This document shows, piece by piece, positions 12,801-22,849 of a stretch of 64,000 nt of DNA; positions within the stretch are counted from its first letter, which is position 1; every line of letters begins with the position of its first letter. Origin of the DNA: Hyposmocoma kahamanoa. Its lineage: Eukaryota > Arthropoda > Insecta > Lepidoptera > Cosmopterigidae. Where the stretch lies: positions 1,111,292 to 1,175,291 of the forward strand of contig NW_020653770.1 of the NCBI RefSeq assembly GCF_003589595.1, in the 5' to 3' direction. The position numbers and the translations under genes are program-made. Below the pieces are notes generated by a model. The model was not told the DNA's origin. It searched no databases and saw only the letters and a list, made by a program, of their open reading frames with translations.

Positions 12801-15800
12801 AGAAAAATACTCCAATTTCTCGACGTAAAGGTTGTCACTACTTCAAAAGTGTAAACCCTTGATAGAAGTACAAATCATTTTGACTTACTGCATCAAGATC
12901 AAATTCCATCAGTCGATTTTCTCGGTGCCTAGATTACTATGTAGTTGCTTTGGCTGCACCCTACCTTGTACAGTCAAGAGCACATCAAGCTTGACACTTT
13001 GGGTTTTGAATCGTTCTTATAATAAGCGGCATAAAGTTGAATTAAAATCTTAAATGTCAAGCGTGATTTGCTCTTAACCCTGTACTTGATGTTCCATTTT
13101 TTATTTTTTTGCATGCGTGCACGATGACACTTGACTGTCATTTTAAATGATTGCCTTTCATTCATGTACGGATATTTATATACATATTAAAAGTAATTCG
13201 GTCAGATTTCCATGAAATGGTGTTTCCTTAGAATGCCGGGTGAAGTTACCTAGGCTACAAAAATGATAGAATACAAATGACAAAACAAATTTATGTATCT
13301 AATACATTTTCTTATGTTTTACAGCAAAACCCAGCCAACCTACCACGACGCCAACGGAACAAGACAAACAGCTCGCAACACAAGAACTCTCGCAAAAGCC
13401 TACAGAACCATACAAAGCTACAGACGATCCAAAACCATTCATTGATAAACCCACTTTTCTACCTTCAAAGCCTGTCCCTCATTCCCCAAAAATTTCCCCA
13501 TCATCTATCCCGAATCCTAGTCCTAGTGTATCTACCCATAAACCCATGGATCCAGGGTATCCTAACTATGGAGGGTATTTATATTCAATACCAGGCTATT
13601 CCGCATTCCAACCTATATCCTATCCAGGAATACTTCAACCGACACCAACCCCAATGCAGACTGATGCACCAACTGACTTCATACCATTTCCATCGTTAAA
13701 AGAAAGTACAGAAAATAAAACTGTTGAAGTCAAAGCTCCTGAAAAGACTACGAAAATTGATGCTCCAAAACCACAAACAGATTTCGAAGAACAATTTACT
13801 CCGGAAATTATACCAGCTGTGTCAGTACCAGATGTTGATAAGGCTCAAATGAATGAGTCCAAAATGTGTATAACTTCTCTAGCCCAAGGTTCAGGAGCTA
13901 CAGTTACAATACCATCGCAAACAAAAAACCAAGACCTTAAAAAGAAACTACCTGAACGATTCAGTTTAAAAACTAGCATTCCTATCAGCAAGATTGATAT
14001 GAAATGCGTAAATAATCCAGATCCAATATTTCAAAATGCGGCGACTAAAACCAAAAAACCAGCTACTTTTAACCCAGCATTTCAAAGTACAAAATCAGAC
14101 ACAGGTCCTAAAGTAGAAATACAAAGTAATATCGTTATTAAAACTGCAAAAGAACCTGAAGTAGCGCCTGCAACCGAAACGAAGTCTGCACAAAACAATA
14201 TAAATACGTTATTAAATGCAGCTGAAGCTATAAGTAAAAGTGAAAGTCAATTTCGAAAACCAGAACCAAAAACAGATGTGATAAATGAAGTTAAAGATCC
14301 GCCTGCATCAAATCAAAATTTCACACCACCTGCAGCCACAGCAAGACCTCTTTTTAATCCAATAAACTTAGATACAAAGGTAAATTTTCCGAATAAAACT
14401 GAAGGGAACTTCGAACAAAAGAACCAAATTCTGTTTATACAAAATAAAAATAACCCTAATCCAAAGATGTTGCTAACGATACAACAGCAAAACCCGCAAG
14501 TGTTATTGCAAAGAACGAATTTCGATTCAAAAAACCTGCAAGCTCCTTCACGATTGTCAAGTCAAAACAAGAAATGTAAGGATGAGCTCGTCGAAAATGG
14601 GACATCATCTAAAGTAGTAGCTTTGAAGAGGCTACATCAAGAAAACTGCGACGAGAATGACTTCGAAAATTTGATTACAGAGAATCAAATTTATGGCAAC
14701 AAGATAGTCGTGAAGGAGAAATCGCAAGGCACACAGCAAGAGCAAGATCTTAAAAATAAGAAACTTGTTGAAAAACCAACACCAGCTGATGCAAAGAACG
14801 TTGTGTTGCAACCAAATTTTTTATACTTGAGCAATGTGCAATTTCCTGCAAATTTAATGATGATTAAGAACAATACAAAAGTCAGTCAAACAGACACAAA
14901 TAGTACTAAAGCCAATAAAGTATCTCCTAATGAAAATAAGGCTACTAATGAAGTTAGTACTATGACAAACACAAATGATGTTAAGAGTCCTAAAACACAG
15001 AATGTAACAGCTAGTAAAGATATCCACGTTCTCAAATCAAGCAACAACGTCTTGCAAACTCTATCTAACAAAAGTAGTAAGTCAGATTTAGTTTTCCAAG
15101 CACCTCATCAAAAAGTGATAATGAATTCCCAAATACTATACCAAGTACCTATGATAGTTGACAAGGATAATAAACTTACTCAACCATTTATCAACAACGA
15201 GTACTCGAAAATTATCAGTCAAAATAAAAAAGACACAAAAAGTGATCAAAAAGCAAACGACAAAGTTTTCATAGCATGTCCTTACCAGGTAGATACAAAA
15301 TTGCAACCAAAAATAGTTATAACCAACATAAGGCCGAAGATATCGAAAGTTGAAGAAGTAAGTTCTCTGGACGTTTATGAAAAACGTAAACGAATAAGAC
15401 GATTAAAGTATTTATCGCATCGGGAAATTAAAGAGCAGAAAAATGAAACTAACGTAAATAATACGAAGAAAGTACAAGACAAAGTTGATAATTTGAGAAA
15501 TATAATAACACCTGACAAAATGAAAGCTGAAATTTGCAAAGAGTTTTCTAAAACCAAAGCTATTATTGATGAAGGAAGTAGTGACAGTGAAAGTGACTAT
15601 GGCGAAGATGAACTAGTGGAATATAATTCTATTATCGAAGAATATGGTACTCAAAAAGAAAGATGTGATAGGGATAAAATTGAATTTCTTGCTCATTTTC
15701 GATTGGCAACACACGATGCTTACCAAGGTAAGAAAAGTTCCCTAATATTTAAGTGTTAAAACTTGTTAGATTAATATTTTTGTAATAATGAAGAAGTTTT

Positions 15801-17508
15801 AGTTAAATGTGCGTGAATAAGGGTGATGGTTTTGAGTATTTGTAAGTTTAGGAGAAAAATTTTTGCTTTATAACGACTTTATTGTCCATCTGTCCACAGA
15901 AAAAGAGTTAGATCGTCAAGAGCGGGCCATAAGTCGAGATTCAGTGGCCTCAGCTTACATCACAGCTGGACGGCTAGATATCCTCATGAAGGACCCAAAA
16001 GTCCGGGAGAAGGCCAAGACCAGGTCTCCAAGTCCGTTGAAGATGGACCAATTTGAGTTGGAACCTGATGGAGTAGCGTTACAGAAGAAACAAGTGTACC
16101 TGTCCAACTTGGGGCTGATACAAGTGACTCCACAATATAGGAAAAGTAAGTTCATAAAATTTTAAGGATTTTGCGGTCACACACAACATTAATACTAAAA
16201 TTTAAATTATCGCGTCAAGATATGCCGCTAGAGGGCAAACCTGTGATCTGAAATTCTGAAATACTTGCAATATGGGATTGAAAAGGTGGATAACCCTGAA
16301 CACCAGTAAAAAGATCTCCCGAGATAGAATGGAGATGACTTACCAGAATTTTAGCCTTTCTTTAGCGTGCACCTACACAATTGTTTACGTTCATTTCTCA
16401 AAATATCGTTATTTTTTGCTACAAATTTAATTAACTGGATATTTTTAATGATTTCTAGATTACGAGAACACCTGGCAAGAAGTTCTACAAGAGAGGAAAC
16501 GAAGAAACCGCAAACAATCAGATCACATTCTGAAGCAACCCAGACTCAAAAGTCATAACCTCGGATTAGATTCTAACAACCAGTTACAAATATTGACAGA
16601 AATCAAGAAATCCGTTAACGAAAATAACAATCTTATAAAGAAAAGGCTTGATTCTTCAGAGAATGAGAATTTAGAAGGTGATAGCATCCACACGTTAGCA
16701 GAGAAAAACATATCTGAGCTCAATCGCCTTTCCAAAATGGCTGATCGTAGCGTGAAGATGATCACAAGACAGGATACAAGAAAACGGGATTTGAATCCTG
16801 GATTCGACAGTGAAAATATCCAAAAACCTGTGCCAAAAATTGAAAAACCTTTTCAGAACTATCCTCAGATAAATATTCCAAATATTTCGAAGATAATTTC
16901 GCTGAAGACCCAAGACCAGACGATGTCACAATCAGTGACGTCACAAGCTACGTCCATGGATGAACCGCAAAACTCTGCAGCTGGACAAGAAATATTTGTT
17001 TCCACAGAGAAAACCAAAGATTTCGGATGTCAAGTTGATGAGCCGATGCCATGGTCAAATATGGAGATTATTTTCAGAAACTACAGGGAATATGAAACAG
17101 GTAAATATAATTTAATTTGTTGGAAGATTCCCATACTGGCCTGAAAATATACTGCCAACACGCAACAATTTGTATAAAAATATGAATTCAGAGTAGTCAA
17201 CTTAAATTTCCTAGAGCATTTGCATAATGCAGATTTAGAATAACCCCAGTTTTCTCTACCTTTCAGCACGTAAAAAAGAGATCAACGACCTCCACCGCCG
17301 CAACACTGCACTACGTGTGGAAGGCGCGCACATTACACGCGCTGCATCGCGTGACTCTGACTGCGCGCGCGCACTTCTCGCCGAACGGCAGAAGCTCGGC
17401 AGTGAAGAGGCTAACGTGCGGAAATCACTAGAGTGGCTTCGTGAAGCTATCGATGTCGTACGGAATTACAGATATGATAAATCACTTAACGGTTTGGTGC
17501 ATATTTAA
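610..17508 (+). CDS. GSE1: GSE1-like transcriptional co-repressor subunit, last six exons (5' end outside window)
   Basis: Exons 610-858, 1101-1570, 13325-15727, 15900-16145, 16459-17100 and 17267-17508 (stop TAA 17506-17508) join with matching phases and GT/AG ends, giving one frame of 1416 residues without a stop. Order along the protein: a Leu/Pro/His segment with YLERMFR, an Arg-Glu dipeptide tract split by the first intron, a Pro-rich stretch, about 800 residues of low-complexity Asn/Lys/Ser/Thr-rich sequence, then a better-ordered C-terminal region with FLAHFRLATHDAYQ, RSPSP, YLSNLGLIQVTP and TWQEVLQERKRR, and a final coiled-coil-like segment. RE tract, RSPSP region and C-terminal coiled coil are what I recall of GSE1 (genetic suppressor element 1), a nuclear protein of the HDAC/CoREST complex. 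The exon structure is strong; the family name is a recollection. Atrophin/RERE is the main alternative, but its typical C-terminus is absent. Confidence 0.75.
1101..1570 (+). CDS. GSE1: GSE1-like gene, GC-rich exon with Arg-Glu tract and proline-rich stretch
   Basis: The acceptor TCTGTTCCAG ends at 1100 and the donor AAAG|GTGAGG starts at 1571. Residues 84-239 contain the rest of the RE/KE tract, then many Pro, Tyr and His residues. The exon is far richer in G and C than its surroundings, which gives long reading frames in other frames and on the opposite strand; these are shadows. Reading straight through the donor stays open to a TGA at 1651, so a short isoform is possible. Confidence 0.8.
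1921..1926 (+). terminator. Candidate poly(A) signal of a short GSE1-like isoform
   Basis: AATAAA lies 268 bases after the TGA (1651-1653) that is reached if the donor at 1571 is not used. More AATAAA-like sequence is found near 2018. This is inference from position only. Confidence 0.3.
2176..2240 (+). repeat. Short tandem array of a palindromic 17-mer
   Basis: GGTACAAAAAACGTACC occurs at 2176-2192 and 2201-2217, and a decayed third copy starts at 2226. The period is 25 bp. GGTAC and GTACC make each unit a small palindrome. Confidence 0.75.
2241..4600 (+). other. Intron sequence without recognisable genes
   Basis: This part of the large GSE1-like intron is AT-rich and has only short, unconvincing reading frames. 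I see no protein family and no clear repeat boundary. Confidence 0.4.
4601..4750 (+). repeat. Three-unit imperfect tandem repeat
   Basis: Units 4601-4649, 4650-4702 and 4703-4750 each run from (C)GGTTTAAA through GCAACRCTG-like sequence to TTTTGACAG(A/G)TAATT. The length varies from 48 to 53 bp. Confidence 0.7.
5367..5600 (-). mobile_element. 8-bp-TSD MITE (family 1), copy 1
   Basis: The inverted ends are CATTGACTTACAA and, on the right, TTGTTAGTCAATG (one mismatch). The target duplication GAAAAAAC lies at 5359-5366 and 5601-5608. At 234 bp it is a short-form copy, inverted relative to those at 24139, 27549 and 57935. It ends about 200 bp before the FUNDC1-like start codon. An 8-bp duplication fits hAT- or P-type transposition. 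It has no coding capacity. Confidence 0.93.
5802..6281 (+). CDS. FUNDC1: FUN14 domain-containing protein (FUNDC1-like), single exon, nested in an intron
   Basis: The frame encodes 159 residues. The C-terminal 100 match the FUN14 family: a basic stretch, TGWIAG (78-83), KVGKIAAFGLGGG (88-100), GYISINW (111-117) and a last membrane segment ending GGFFFGVASS. FUNDC1 is an outer mitochondrial membrane protein acting in mitophagy and mitochondria-ER contacts. Three hydrophobic segments (about 71-88, 90-107, 143-157) fit. The start is the first ATG after an in-frame TAA at 5793; Met37 is an alternative. The N-terminal part is not conserved; YLKL (22-25) has the YxxL form of an LC3-interaction motif but lacks the acidic context. 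It lies inside the 11.75-kb GSE1-like intron on the same strand. It could be an intact retrocopy: no introns, but no poly(A) tail or flanking duplication seen. Confidence 0.85.
   Translation: MSITQSQKLSTRTKAENPTILYLKLHSPDSKRSCSPMLRPGHRLAHCEDGDRNKSFVDVTIDKITTKSSKDLILGTLTGWIAGMSLVKVGKIAAFGLGGGIILLHFASEGGYISINWDKVREAAKQSQVFIDTTVRFVKKNSYYSVGVIGGFFFGVASS
6315..6320 (+). terminator. Poly(A) signal of the FUNDC1-like gene
   Basis: Canonical AATAAA, 34 bases after the stop codon of the nested gene. Confidence 0.5.
6770..6835 (+). repeat. Dispersed repeat with CACCCTTAGAGG core, copy 1
   Basis: The core CACCCTTAGAGG followed by TTTTCTTCAAAT is shared with 54105-54190 (+) and 58680-58840 (-). No coding or terminal structure was recognised. 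Confidence 0.55.
7005..7333. mobile_element. Fold-back element with about 50-bp inverted ends
   Basis: The left arm, about 7005-7057, begins GCGTCCTGATTTTGATT. The right arm, about 7281-7333, is its near-complete inverted copy and ends AATCAAAATCAGGACGC. Internal sequence around 7140-7260 recurs in inverted orientation at 53075-53235. Confidence 0.7.
7341..7425 (+). mobile_element. tRNA-derived SINE family 2, fragment
   Basis: It carries TTAGTTGGTATAGCGTCTGG (A-box region) and GGTTCGAATCC (B box, 7399-7409). The same tRNA-like core is found at 18541, 23535, 52340, 56510, 61960, 63300 and 63960. Only the tRNA-like part is preserved here. Confidence 0.7.
8034..8425. repeat. Degenerate tandem repeat rich in GTCGTGAC/ACGAC
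   Basis: Three related blocks, about 8148-8203, 8285-8345 and 8370-8425, share GGGAA(C/G)-GCTAGA-CGACAGTCG-CGATAAA. GTCGTGACGAC-like words recur throughout, also upstream from 8034. The units are spaced unevenly, as in an old array or a MITE with internal repeats. Confidence 0.6.
8519..8725 (-). repeat. Dispersed repeat family C, copy 1
   Basis: Plus-strand text includes GGCAGTCCTTCCCTGG and GAACTCTTTCACAAGGAGCTC, the inverted form of the family whose best copy is at 48357-48655. The middle differs from other copies. Confidence 0.65.
9425..9680. repeat. Fragment of family C (minus) followed by another dispersed repeat
   Basis: 9425-9475 carries GGCAATACTTCCCTGGGTGA, an end fragment of family C. 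From 9538, CCCATTGCTGGACACAGGCC is a sequence I recall as frequent in lepidopteran repeats, probably a LINE 3' region. The second identification is from memory. Confidence 0.4.
10343..10600 (+). repeat. Dispersed repeat family C, copy 2
   Basis: It runs from GGCTCTTTGTGAAAGAGTTTG through a CAGGGTGACGG(G/A)CGCAGTGG core to GGCGCACGACTTGTTCG and an A/T-rich tail, in the same order as 48357-48655. Confidence 0.7.
10958..11115 (+). repeat. Dispersed repeat D with a perfect 22-bp palindrome
   Basis: Sequence around ATCGCCTCCAGTGCAACGG recurs inverted at 31785-31885 and in a shorter form at 60858-60932. At its end, 11065-11086 and 11094-11115 are perfect inverted copies separated by 7 bases. Confidence 0.7.
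11595..11865 (+). repeat. Dispersed repeat beginning CCCCCGACGCAAAA
   Basis: It is followed by CTGTCTGTGG and two near-copies of the phrase TAACTCTCAAACRGATGGA (about 11737 and 11765). A related but diverged copy lies at 38440-38600. It resembles a very frequent lepidopteran repeat, from memory. Confidence 0.45.
12315..12597 (-). mobile_element. Non-LTR retrotransposon, 3' end of ORF2 (broken)
   Basis: Minus-strand frames give FRALFGLPRYCSASDMFADA and, after a frameshift, RVLKMIGDRWDSDLL. The pattern (LF)GLPRYCSASxMF is the region after the reverse transcriptase of CR1/Rex/jockey-like LINEs, and a second copy with GLPTWCSASGMF is at 62233-62499. It is frameshifted, so inactive. Confidence 0.65.
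12971..13082. mobile_element. Palindromic TA-flanked MITE (family 2), copy 1
   Basis: The ends CAGTCAAGAGCAC... and ...TGCTCTTAACCCTG are inverted and lie between TA dinucleotides (12969-12970, 13083-13084). The 112-bp element is self-complementary over most of its length. TA duplication plus a CAGT end suggests a Tc1/mariner-type mobiliser. Confidence 0.75.
13325..15727 (+). CDS. GSE1: GSE1-like gene, large low-complexity exon
   Basis: The acceptor TTTTACAG ends at 13324 and the donor CAAG|GTAAGA starts at 15728. The frame is open over 2.4 kb; the phase (one base plus CA) fits the exon ending at 1570, which is why I join it across 11.75 kb although an ATG at 13546 could be mistaken for a start. 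The product is rich in Lys, Asn, Thr, Ser and Gln with no recognisable fold until its end. There a basic stretch (EKRKRIRRLKYLSHREIK), an acidic DEGSSDSESDYGEDE patch and FLAHFRLATHDAYQ mark the start of the conserved C-terminal region. Confidence 0.85.
15900..16145 (+). CDS. GSE1: GSE1-like gene, exon of the conserved C-terminal region
   Basis: The acceptor TGTCCACAG ends at 15899 and the donor is AAAA|GTAAGT at 16146. It enters and leaves in phase 1. The 81 full codons include KELDRQERAISR, a RSPSP motif and YLSNLGLIQVTP. Of the six exons this one and the next carry the most conserved-looking, least repetitive sequence. Confidence 0.82.
16459..17100 (+). CDS. GSE1: GSE1-like gene, exon with TWQEVLQERKRR
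   Basis: The acceptor GATTTCTAG ends at 16458 and the donor ACAG|GTAAAT starts at 17101. The split codon A|AT gives NYENTWQEVLQERKRR, continuing the conserved segment of the previous exon. A less ordered Asn/Lys/Ser-rich stretch follows, with several predicted short helices (LNRLSKMADRSVKMI). It leaves in phase 1. Confidence 0.82.
17267..17508 (+). CDS. GSE1: GSE1-like gene, terminal coiled-coil exon
   Basis: The acceptor CTACCTTTCAG ends at 17266; the stop TAA is at 17506-17508. Residues 1338-1416 form a charged heptad-like helix (RKKEINDLHRRNTALRVEG, then LLAERQKLGSEEANVRKSLE), as expected for a C-terminal coiled coil used in complex assembly. No canonical AATAAA lies close behind the stop. 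Confidence 0.82.
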
Positions 17509-17659
17509 TGGTAGTTTCCACACAAATAGCGTTTTAAGCTACTAACCTCCATAATTCCGCTCTGAGCATCTCTATTGCCATGTATGCCAATGTATAATTG
17601 TAATCCACACAAGCGATTTGTTTAACTATCATAGATACGCGTGTGGAGGGAAAAAGGTA

Positions 17660-17771
17660 CAGGGTCAAGAGCACGTCAAGCTTGGCACTTAAGATTTAAA
17701 TTCAACTCTAGGCCGCTTATGATAAGAACGGTCCGAAGTACGAAGTGTCAAACTTGACGTGTTCTTGATTG
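17660..17771. mobile_element. Palindromic TA-flanked MITE (family 2), copy 2
   Basis: It is 112 bp between TA (17658-17659) and TA (17772-17773). The ends are CAGGGTCAAGAGCACGTCAAG and, inverted, GTTCTTGATTG. It lies about 150 bp after the GSE1-like stop codon and so may be in the 3' UTR. Confidence 0.78.
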
Positions 17772-18420
17772 TACCAGAATATACTTTAAAGATTGTCTTT
17801 AAATTTCAGTTTCATGTGGATCGTAATAGTTAAAAAACAAAATAATACTGTCTTTACATTCCAAACCTCTGTCGAAAACACTATAAACGTTTGAACTATC
17901 TTCAAGTTAAATAATTTCAAAATTGGAACTGTTAAAAACCGTTAATTTAAAATGGCGCCCAAACAATGTACAAACGCCGCACTAATGGGCGAGGCGTCTT
18001 GCGCCTGTTGTAAAAAGCATCATTATGTCACAAGAAATAATGTGCTCTAGTCACTTGTTTTTAATAATTTATTTGTTGTAATATATTAATGTTAGTTCCT
18101 ACTTAAAATGTAATTAGTATGTAGATATATATGGGATGGCCAATATGGCCAATAATAGCATATCTTAAAGATATAAATACATAATATTTCACACCTTATT
18201 ACTATCTATACAAGGTGTAAGGGGTCAGTGCAGCTCACACAATATAAAGTTTCATTCACATTGATCGTTCACTATGGTGTTTCAAAAGTAGAAATAGCCC
18301 GGTCGTTGGTTGGTATCTACAGACTGGCTTTTACTTTGTTTGGAAACTAATTTACATATCAGCTCAATAATCATGATTTGTATTAATAATTATAACAAAG
18401 TAATGGAGTAATTTAACAAA

Positions 18421-18700
18421 AAGCAACTGGGTGACGAAATACTTTCATAGGTTTCTCATAGATGGCGCTACAGCTAAAAAGTCGTTGAAAACCAAATACA
18501 AAGATCCGACAACAAGCGCATGAAAAAAAGTTCGTAAGGTCCGCTGGTTCGTTCCGTGGCTTAGTTGACATAGCGTCTGGTACGGTTTACTAGGAGACAT
18601 CGGTTCAAATCCGGCCGGAGGAATTTTTTCTAAGTGTTCGATATTTGTATTAATAATTATCACAAAAAATAATTGAATATCAATTCAATAAAAATAATTA
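18421..18700 (+). mobile_element. tRNA-derived composite SINE family 2
   Basis: It has a head with GGGTGACGAAATACTTTCATAG and GATGGCGCTAC, a tRNA-like core with A box TGGCTTAGTTG (18557) and B box GGTTCAAATCC (18602-18612), then TTTTTTCTAAGTGTTCGAT and a tail ending TTGAATATCAATTCAATAAA. TTTGTATTAATAATTAT occurs just before the head (about 18378) and again after the core, so the tail motif is present on both sides. Confidence 0.75.
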
Positions 18701-19461
18701 ATTTCAATATTCATGTTCAAAGTGAGATGCAAAAGCTTTATGAGTCACCACGTGTCGAGAAACGCGCATTTGGTAATTCATCGAGGCGGTGAATGCTGTA
18801 GAAACTAGGGCTTTGCGCAGCTTGTGGTTGGTCTAAAAGAAATAATGCCAAACAGTACAGTAAGAAAGCGTTGTGGTATGTAAGATTAGACCATAGCCCC
18901 AATACCGTTAATTTGTGCGTTTGGCGTTCTGAAAATTAAGAGCCACCGATTCTTTTATGGCGAGTCGATGGCACGTCGATGCCATAGCCTACTAATTTGA
19001 CTTAAAAAACACACTTAATTTGAAGACTAATTTGCAGCTTGAACGAGAAAAAAAATTAAGATTAGCGTAGTCATTTCCACGATGACTGAATCAATGAATG
19101 CCATATTGGTGCATTCCACTGACACTCAATTGTCATTGCAACTAGATTATAGAAGAATAACAATACACCGTGTATCTTTCAACCCGGACACTGGCAGAAT
19201 TGTCTTGAGTAGGACAGAAGCCAAAACACACACAAAAAAAACTATTGTTATAATCTCGGTCGATTCTTAATGGAATTACAATGACCCAGTGGTTCTAAGA
19301 AAATTATTAAAATTGGGACTACCTACCTACTACCTACACTCTGCTACATAAAAGTATTTAAAGTCTATGTCTTGTAATAAAATATTAATTACATTTCCGG
19401 TTTCATGGACACATTTTATTACACTTGCAGAATCCGGTACGTACGGGTGGAGTTCAATGTT

Positions 19462-19634
19462 CCAAATAATAACGCACACACACTCAACATAGCCCTGCAC
19501 TAGGGAAACCAATTACACTCAAACACACGCGAGAAATAAATGTAGGCCATACAAATATTTCTCCCGGCCTGGGAATCGAACCTGAGACCTCTGCGTGGCA
19601 GTCCGGCATGGTAACCGTTCGACCACAGAGGCAG
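19462..19634 (-). mobile_element. tRNA-Gly-derived SINE, copy 2
   Basis: The minus-strand head has TGGTCGAACGG and GGTTCGATTCC boxes and the CTGCCAC loop, then a body with TTTGTATGGCCTACATTTAT and GGTTTCCCTAGTGCAGGGCT, ending near a TTATT tail. It has the same layout as 58377-58619. Confidence 0.8.
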
Positions 19635-21371
19635 TTGAAAATCGGCAAACTGTCCCTTACACCGTGTATTTGGGCCCGTATTAACAGCTACTAAGTCCGG
19701 TATTAAGCGCGTGTACACTGAGGCACTCTCTTGTATTAATAGACTATGATCATCGCCATCTTGGATGATACCATCTCAAGTCACCAAGGTTTTTTAGCCT
19801 AAGTGACTTATATAAACAAGCAAAGATTTTGACATTCTTTGATAGGCACTCAAGTGATATTTCTTAATAAAGACACTAGACTCAATAAGATCTTAATATC
19901 GACCTACTTGAGATAGATTTATTAATACGAGCCGTAATGTAGTCCGAAAAAAAAATGTCGTTTCGTTGCTTATTTTGTAAATATTGTATTTAAATAATAT
20001 CACTTCTAAAGTACATAAGCATGCATATAACCTATTTATATGTTAGTACAGTTAAATACAAAATACATTCATGTATATTGTAAGACGTTAATAAAATTAT
20101 CTTTATTTAAATTCCAACATATAAACTTGATACATTATAAAACTTACCATGACAACCTACACTCGAGTCTAGAACATTTTTCTCGTTTCATACAGTTTAT
20201 AACGACGGCCGAATAGTGTCATCCATTCTATCCCCAACATAGTTCAATACGGGTGTAGTTCATATACTAGGTGAAATAGTAGACATTTATTGATTTATTA
20301 TTGTACAACTTACATTAACAGTATTAATAATTCAACATGGAAGCCATAGTCAATAAGGGTGGAGTCGATCACAGCCTGAAAGAGGTTGCAGAATTTCGGT
20401 TACAAACCTTCAGGAGGTCACCGACGACTGCAGAAATTTCAATTCAGTTACTGAATCTGTTAAGGATAGGGCCTCTATCTAGAACGGCGTCTGCCTTAGT
20501 GCCTTCGTACGGGGTAGATGCAAAGTGAATTAAGGATGCCGGCGCCGGTAATAGTTGACTTCACGTATTAGTGTAGGCATATAAACTTGACTATTTTGCC
20601 GTCTGTACCTTATTTTAAGATTTAAATTATTTATCTAAAAAAAATGTATGGAATGGAGTAATATTTTTCTAAAATATTTTGCAAACTTATTTTTTAAATT
20701 TCTGTGGCTAATTTATATAAAATTATTTTGTAAAATCGATTGTATTAAATAATAATCCATTAATACATTGTGCAATATTTAAAACATCTTATTATAGAAT
20801 GTAGATAATATTCGTAAATAAAATAATTACTTCGTAAATGTTGTTCTTTTATTGTTTAATATGAAGTTAAATAATGTATAAGGCAACACATAATAATATG
20901 AGTAGGTACATACAAATACACTGATATCACTGTGATATCACTATTACCTACAACATCACACATACTAAAAATGAGAATGGAAAAAAATAAAGGAATTATA
21001 TCTTGGCGTTACCCATCATTCCAGTGTTGCCAGGACCCTTAAATCGAAAATTACGTTTCGTTACTTGAAAGTTATATTTTTGCTGCTCAAGTTACATTTC
21101 GTTTTGTTCTTAAATCAAAATAACTAACTGTAAAAGTAAGTTGGCAGTTTCATTCAGTTTGCGCATTTTTTGGGTACGTTCGTTAACTATCTGGGATTTA
21201 CAATATCAAATATGGTTGAATTAAATAATCCCATCACTCTCAAAAGTTACGAATATTGCCATAAAAACAAAATCTTACAAATATGTTATATATGTATTAC
21301 GCGAGAGGATCAAAACCCTAACCATCCGACAACACTGTCCACAATATAATTGCCATGTTGTATGCAAAACT

Positions 21372-21874
21372 CATCGAGTATATAACTAGAAATAGAGACG
21401 AAATAAGGGCTATCCACCCCTGGTGAGTTCAACAGGCAAATTGGCCTTATATCACTTTTAAATATCAACTCTCGTTTGCGCTGAAATCACAAATTACAAA
21501 GCTGAAATAGTACAGCGCCAACAACTGACCTGTGTGTACGCACGTCTCCGTATATTCCAAATATATTCTGTATTTATTGTAATAAAGATAATATCTCTAG
21601 CTATGGGGGGCTGTTCGGTGGTGTGGGACAAACAGCAACACATTTAATTACAAAACATCGGTAATTAAATATGCAATTTTTCAATTTTCGTCCGTTATAA
21701 GCAAAGCTCAAGATAAATTGGTCGATTTGAAGTGAAACAATTGACGACACCTGTCAATTGTTTCGAATTCGGGCTGGCCAATCGGAGCGCAGTTGTCACC
21801 GTAATGATTTGGCAGAATAGTTATCAAACAAATTAAATGACATTTCGTCTCTATTTCTGGTTATATACTTGATG
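21372..21874. mobile_element. 503-bp MITE with 33-bp inverted ends and a perfect 8-bp TSD
   Basis: The left end CATCGAGTATATAACTAGAA and the right end TTCTGGTTATATACTTGATG are inverted copies (about 33 bp with two mismatches, continuing into AATAGAGACGAAAT). The target duplication GCAAAACT is identical at 21364-21371 and 21875-21882. It has no transposase. hAT- or P-type by duplication length. Confidence 0.9.
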
Positions 21875-22810
21875 GCAAAACTACAACACAGCGGAATATC
21901 TGACAACAATTTACAATAACAGTTATTGAAGAATAGCGTAGCAGTATAACTCATTATTGACAAATAACCGTTATTGTCATGTCTAGATGCGCGTCATTCA
22001 CCGACGTTATTGCAATATGGCTGGATGGCAACACGGTAAGGACATTTGCTAAACAAAATTTGATCACTGCTGTGCTAATATTTCACAACAATTTTGTAGC
22101 TCGGGGGATTTAATTATTTATTTATAACAAAAATTAATACTGTATGTTTCATTAGCTATATAAATAATAGTTAGCTTATATAGGTTGCATAGGCAATGTT
22201 CATACACGAGGACTTATTTTATAAGTAGCGCCTAAATTTTATAAGGAGCAATTATTTTAATGGTTTATTTTGGTGTACACCAAATGTAGGCGCTTTTCTC
22301 AAACGTTCTTTTTAAGCAGTGAATACCGATTTTTACTATCTCCTGTGTTAAATCCCGTACAGACAATCTCTCACAATGATAGGACTTGGGCTATATTTGC
22401 CACGCGAGCCCAATACAGATTGGAAACTTGGGAAATTCCTTTGCAAATGTTTGCTGGTTTCACCGAAAAACGTATGGTAAACTTCACAAATAAATTCGGC
22501 AAAACTTAGATAAGAGCAGACCATACCGCGAGCGAAGCCAACTTAGCATAGAACACGGGGATGTTCGTGACGGTGCACGGTGACGTGCTGCCACTCGATG
22601 CTAGTTTTTCTTTCAAAACAGTAGCTAATGCATTGCATTGTCTGTTATTGTAATAATGACCACCTCTAATGACAACACTATTGACGGAGTGAAGGGCAAC
22701 AGAGTTTACTTAGTGGGATTGTTGAGTAGTTCGATTAGCATAGTTCGCGGTGTGTCCTGCGCTTTATGCAAGTCCGATTACAATTCCACGACCCCTTACC
22801 TATGGTTTTG

Positions 22811-22816
22811 TTTAAT
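22811..22816 (-). terminator. Candidate poly(A) signal of TMEM234
   Basis: ATTAAA on the minus strand, 34 bases past the TGA. It is a common variant signal; position is the only support. Confidence 0.3.
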
Positions 22817-22849
22817 ATAAATACTAACAATAAATTATATAATGCGTCT

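Larger units (their letters stand above)
17774..22849. other. Intergenic region between the GSE1-like gene and TMEM234
   Basis: The two genes converge here. Apart from the SINE copies at 18421 and 19462 and the 503-bp MITE at 21372, I see only AT-rich sequence and short reading frames with no recognisable family. Confidence 0.4.

Noticed and set aside
13546..15759. Stand-alone 737-codon gene starting at ATG 13546
   Set aside because: The acceptor at 13324 and matching phase with the exon ending at 1570, plus the donor at 15728, show it is an internal exon.
22270..22509. 79-codon plus frame
   Set aside because: No family, no splice context and low-complexity flanks; a chance frame.
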